Shown in pieces: positions 63,544 through 64,000 of a DNA stretch of 64,000 bases (positions are counted from its first letter, which is position 1; every line of letters starts with the position of its first letter). The notes below the pieces were generated by a model. That model was given only the letters and a program-made list of their open reading frames with translations, ran no database searches and was not told the origin of the DNA. Position numbers and translations under genes: made by a program. Source of the DNA: Branchiostoma floridae (lineage: Eukaryota; Chordata; Leptocardii; Amphioxiformes; Branchiostomatidae); assembly GCF_000003815.2 (NCBI RefSeq), contig NC_049989.1, forward strand, positions 8,710,251 through 8,774,250. The letters run 5' to 3'.

Positions 63544-64000
63544 GCTGCAGTACCTTAGGCAGCCACTAGGGGGCCCATTATCGAACTTGACCTTTGTTTT
63601 CTTGACCCCCACCCACCTACCAAATATCATCAGGATCCATTCAAGGGTTCTCGACTTATCTTGTCCACAGACAAATGCACTTACATACAAATCCCGCTAC
63701 AGCACCGTAGGTAAGAGCCAGGTAAACCATTTTCGCACTTGACCTTCCTCTCCAAAACCGCTACACACCTACCAAGTATTGTGAAAAATGCCCAGCTGCA
63801 TTTTGACTTATGCTGCCCAAAACAAACCGCACAAAACATACCAAGCTCGCTGCAGTACCGTAGGAAAACGCCAGGTAAACCATTTTCGAACTTGGCATTC
63901 CTTTCGACAACCGCTACACCCCTACCAAAAATCACAAAGTTCCATCCACAATTTCTCGAGTTATACGCTGTTGACCTACATACAGACCCATGTCGACAAA
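63544..64000. repeat. 152-153 bp tandem satellite, running off the right edge
   Basis: Monomers start at 63544, 63696 and 63849, each with GCT(G/A)CAG(T/C)ACC(T/G)TAGG. Each then has a CATTTTCG(A/C)ACTTG(A/G)C or equivalent block and a CC(G/C)CTAC(A/C)C(A/C)CCTACCAA block. A partial monomer precedes the first from about 63,505. The third monomer fills the window to its last base, so the array probably continues. Minus-strand reading is unusually open (peptide motif GRxVxVxERKVKxENGLPG repeated), but monomers of 152 and 153 bp would break a frame, so no protein is claimed. Confidence 0.9.

Noticed and set aside
1-64000. CRISPR arrays, operons, rRNA, integrons, reverse transcriptase or transposase genes
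   Set aside because: None seen. The repeats lack regular spacers, no long transposon ORF is present, and the gene structure is that of an animal genome.

Overview
The window looks like nuclear DNA from an invertebrate animal, most likely a cephalochordate (amphioxus) and less likely another marine invertebrate. The reasons are low gene density, AT-rich non-coding DNA, several families of short non-autonomous repeats, at least 22 copies of the palindrome TACATGTA where about 2 are expected from base composition, and a single-exon gene for a leucine-rich-repeat/immunoglobulin (LRR-Ig) receptor, a class expanded in amphioxus. The species call is inference, because no rRNA, mitochondrial or other marker gene is present.

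Only one protein-coding gene is convincing: an intact, intronless 777-codon frame at 50,864-53,197 (+). It encodes a type I membrane protein with a signal peptide, LRRNT, about 16 LRRs, LRRCT, one heavily glycosylated Ig domain, a Pro/Thr/Ser stalk, one transmembrane helix and a 74-residue tail ending in a class I PDZ-ligand-like sequence. Its leader has a good 3' splice site at 50,447, an upstream ORF in strong Kozak context that overlaps the start, and an AUG-UGA start-stop pair 24 nt before the start codon.

The other roughly 60 kb behaves as a gene desert. No other frame exceeds about 147 codons and none has a recognisable domain. The repeats I can support are: a 187-bp MITE-like element (3.46 kb); three members of a TACCTGCAC-rich family (4.9, 11.5 and 61.8 kb); a 212-bp foldback element with 78-79 bp inverted arms and a 7-8 bp target duplication (14.8 kb); a 138-155 bp triplication (19.4-19.8 kb) whose core is an 87-nt, phase 1-1, exon-like open segment; an (AT)n tract (20.86 kb); twin hairpins (49.2 kb); and a 152-153 bp satellite running off the right edge (from 63.5 kb).

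Between them lie blocks of balanced composition that look like candidate cis-regulatory DNA. The best are a symmetric CCAAT/octamer module at 10.39-10.47 kb that resembles a divergent histone H2A-H2B promoter without histone genes, an E2F/YY1/CRE-like cluster at 33.3 kb, and a diverged pair of about 110-bp elements at 26.6 and 39.3 kb. The simplest reading is a lone neural or immune-type adhesion receptor gene in a large regulatory desert. I found no operon-like or multi-gene system. The most unusual structures are the triplicated mini-exon-like unit, the CCAAT/octamer module and the duplicated element pair.
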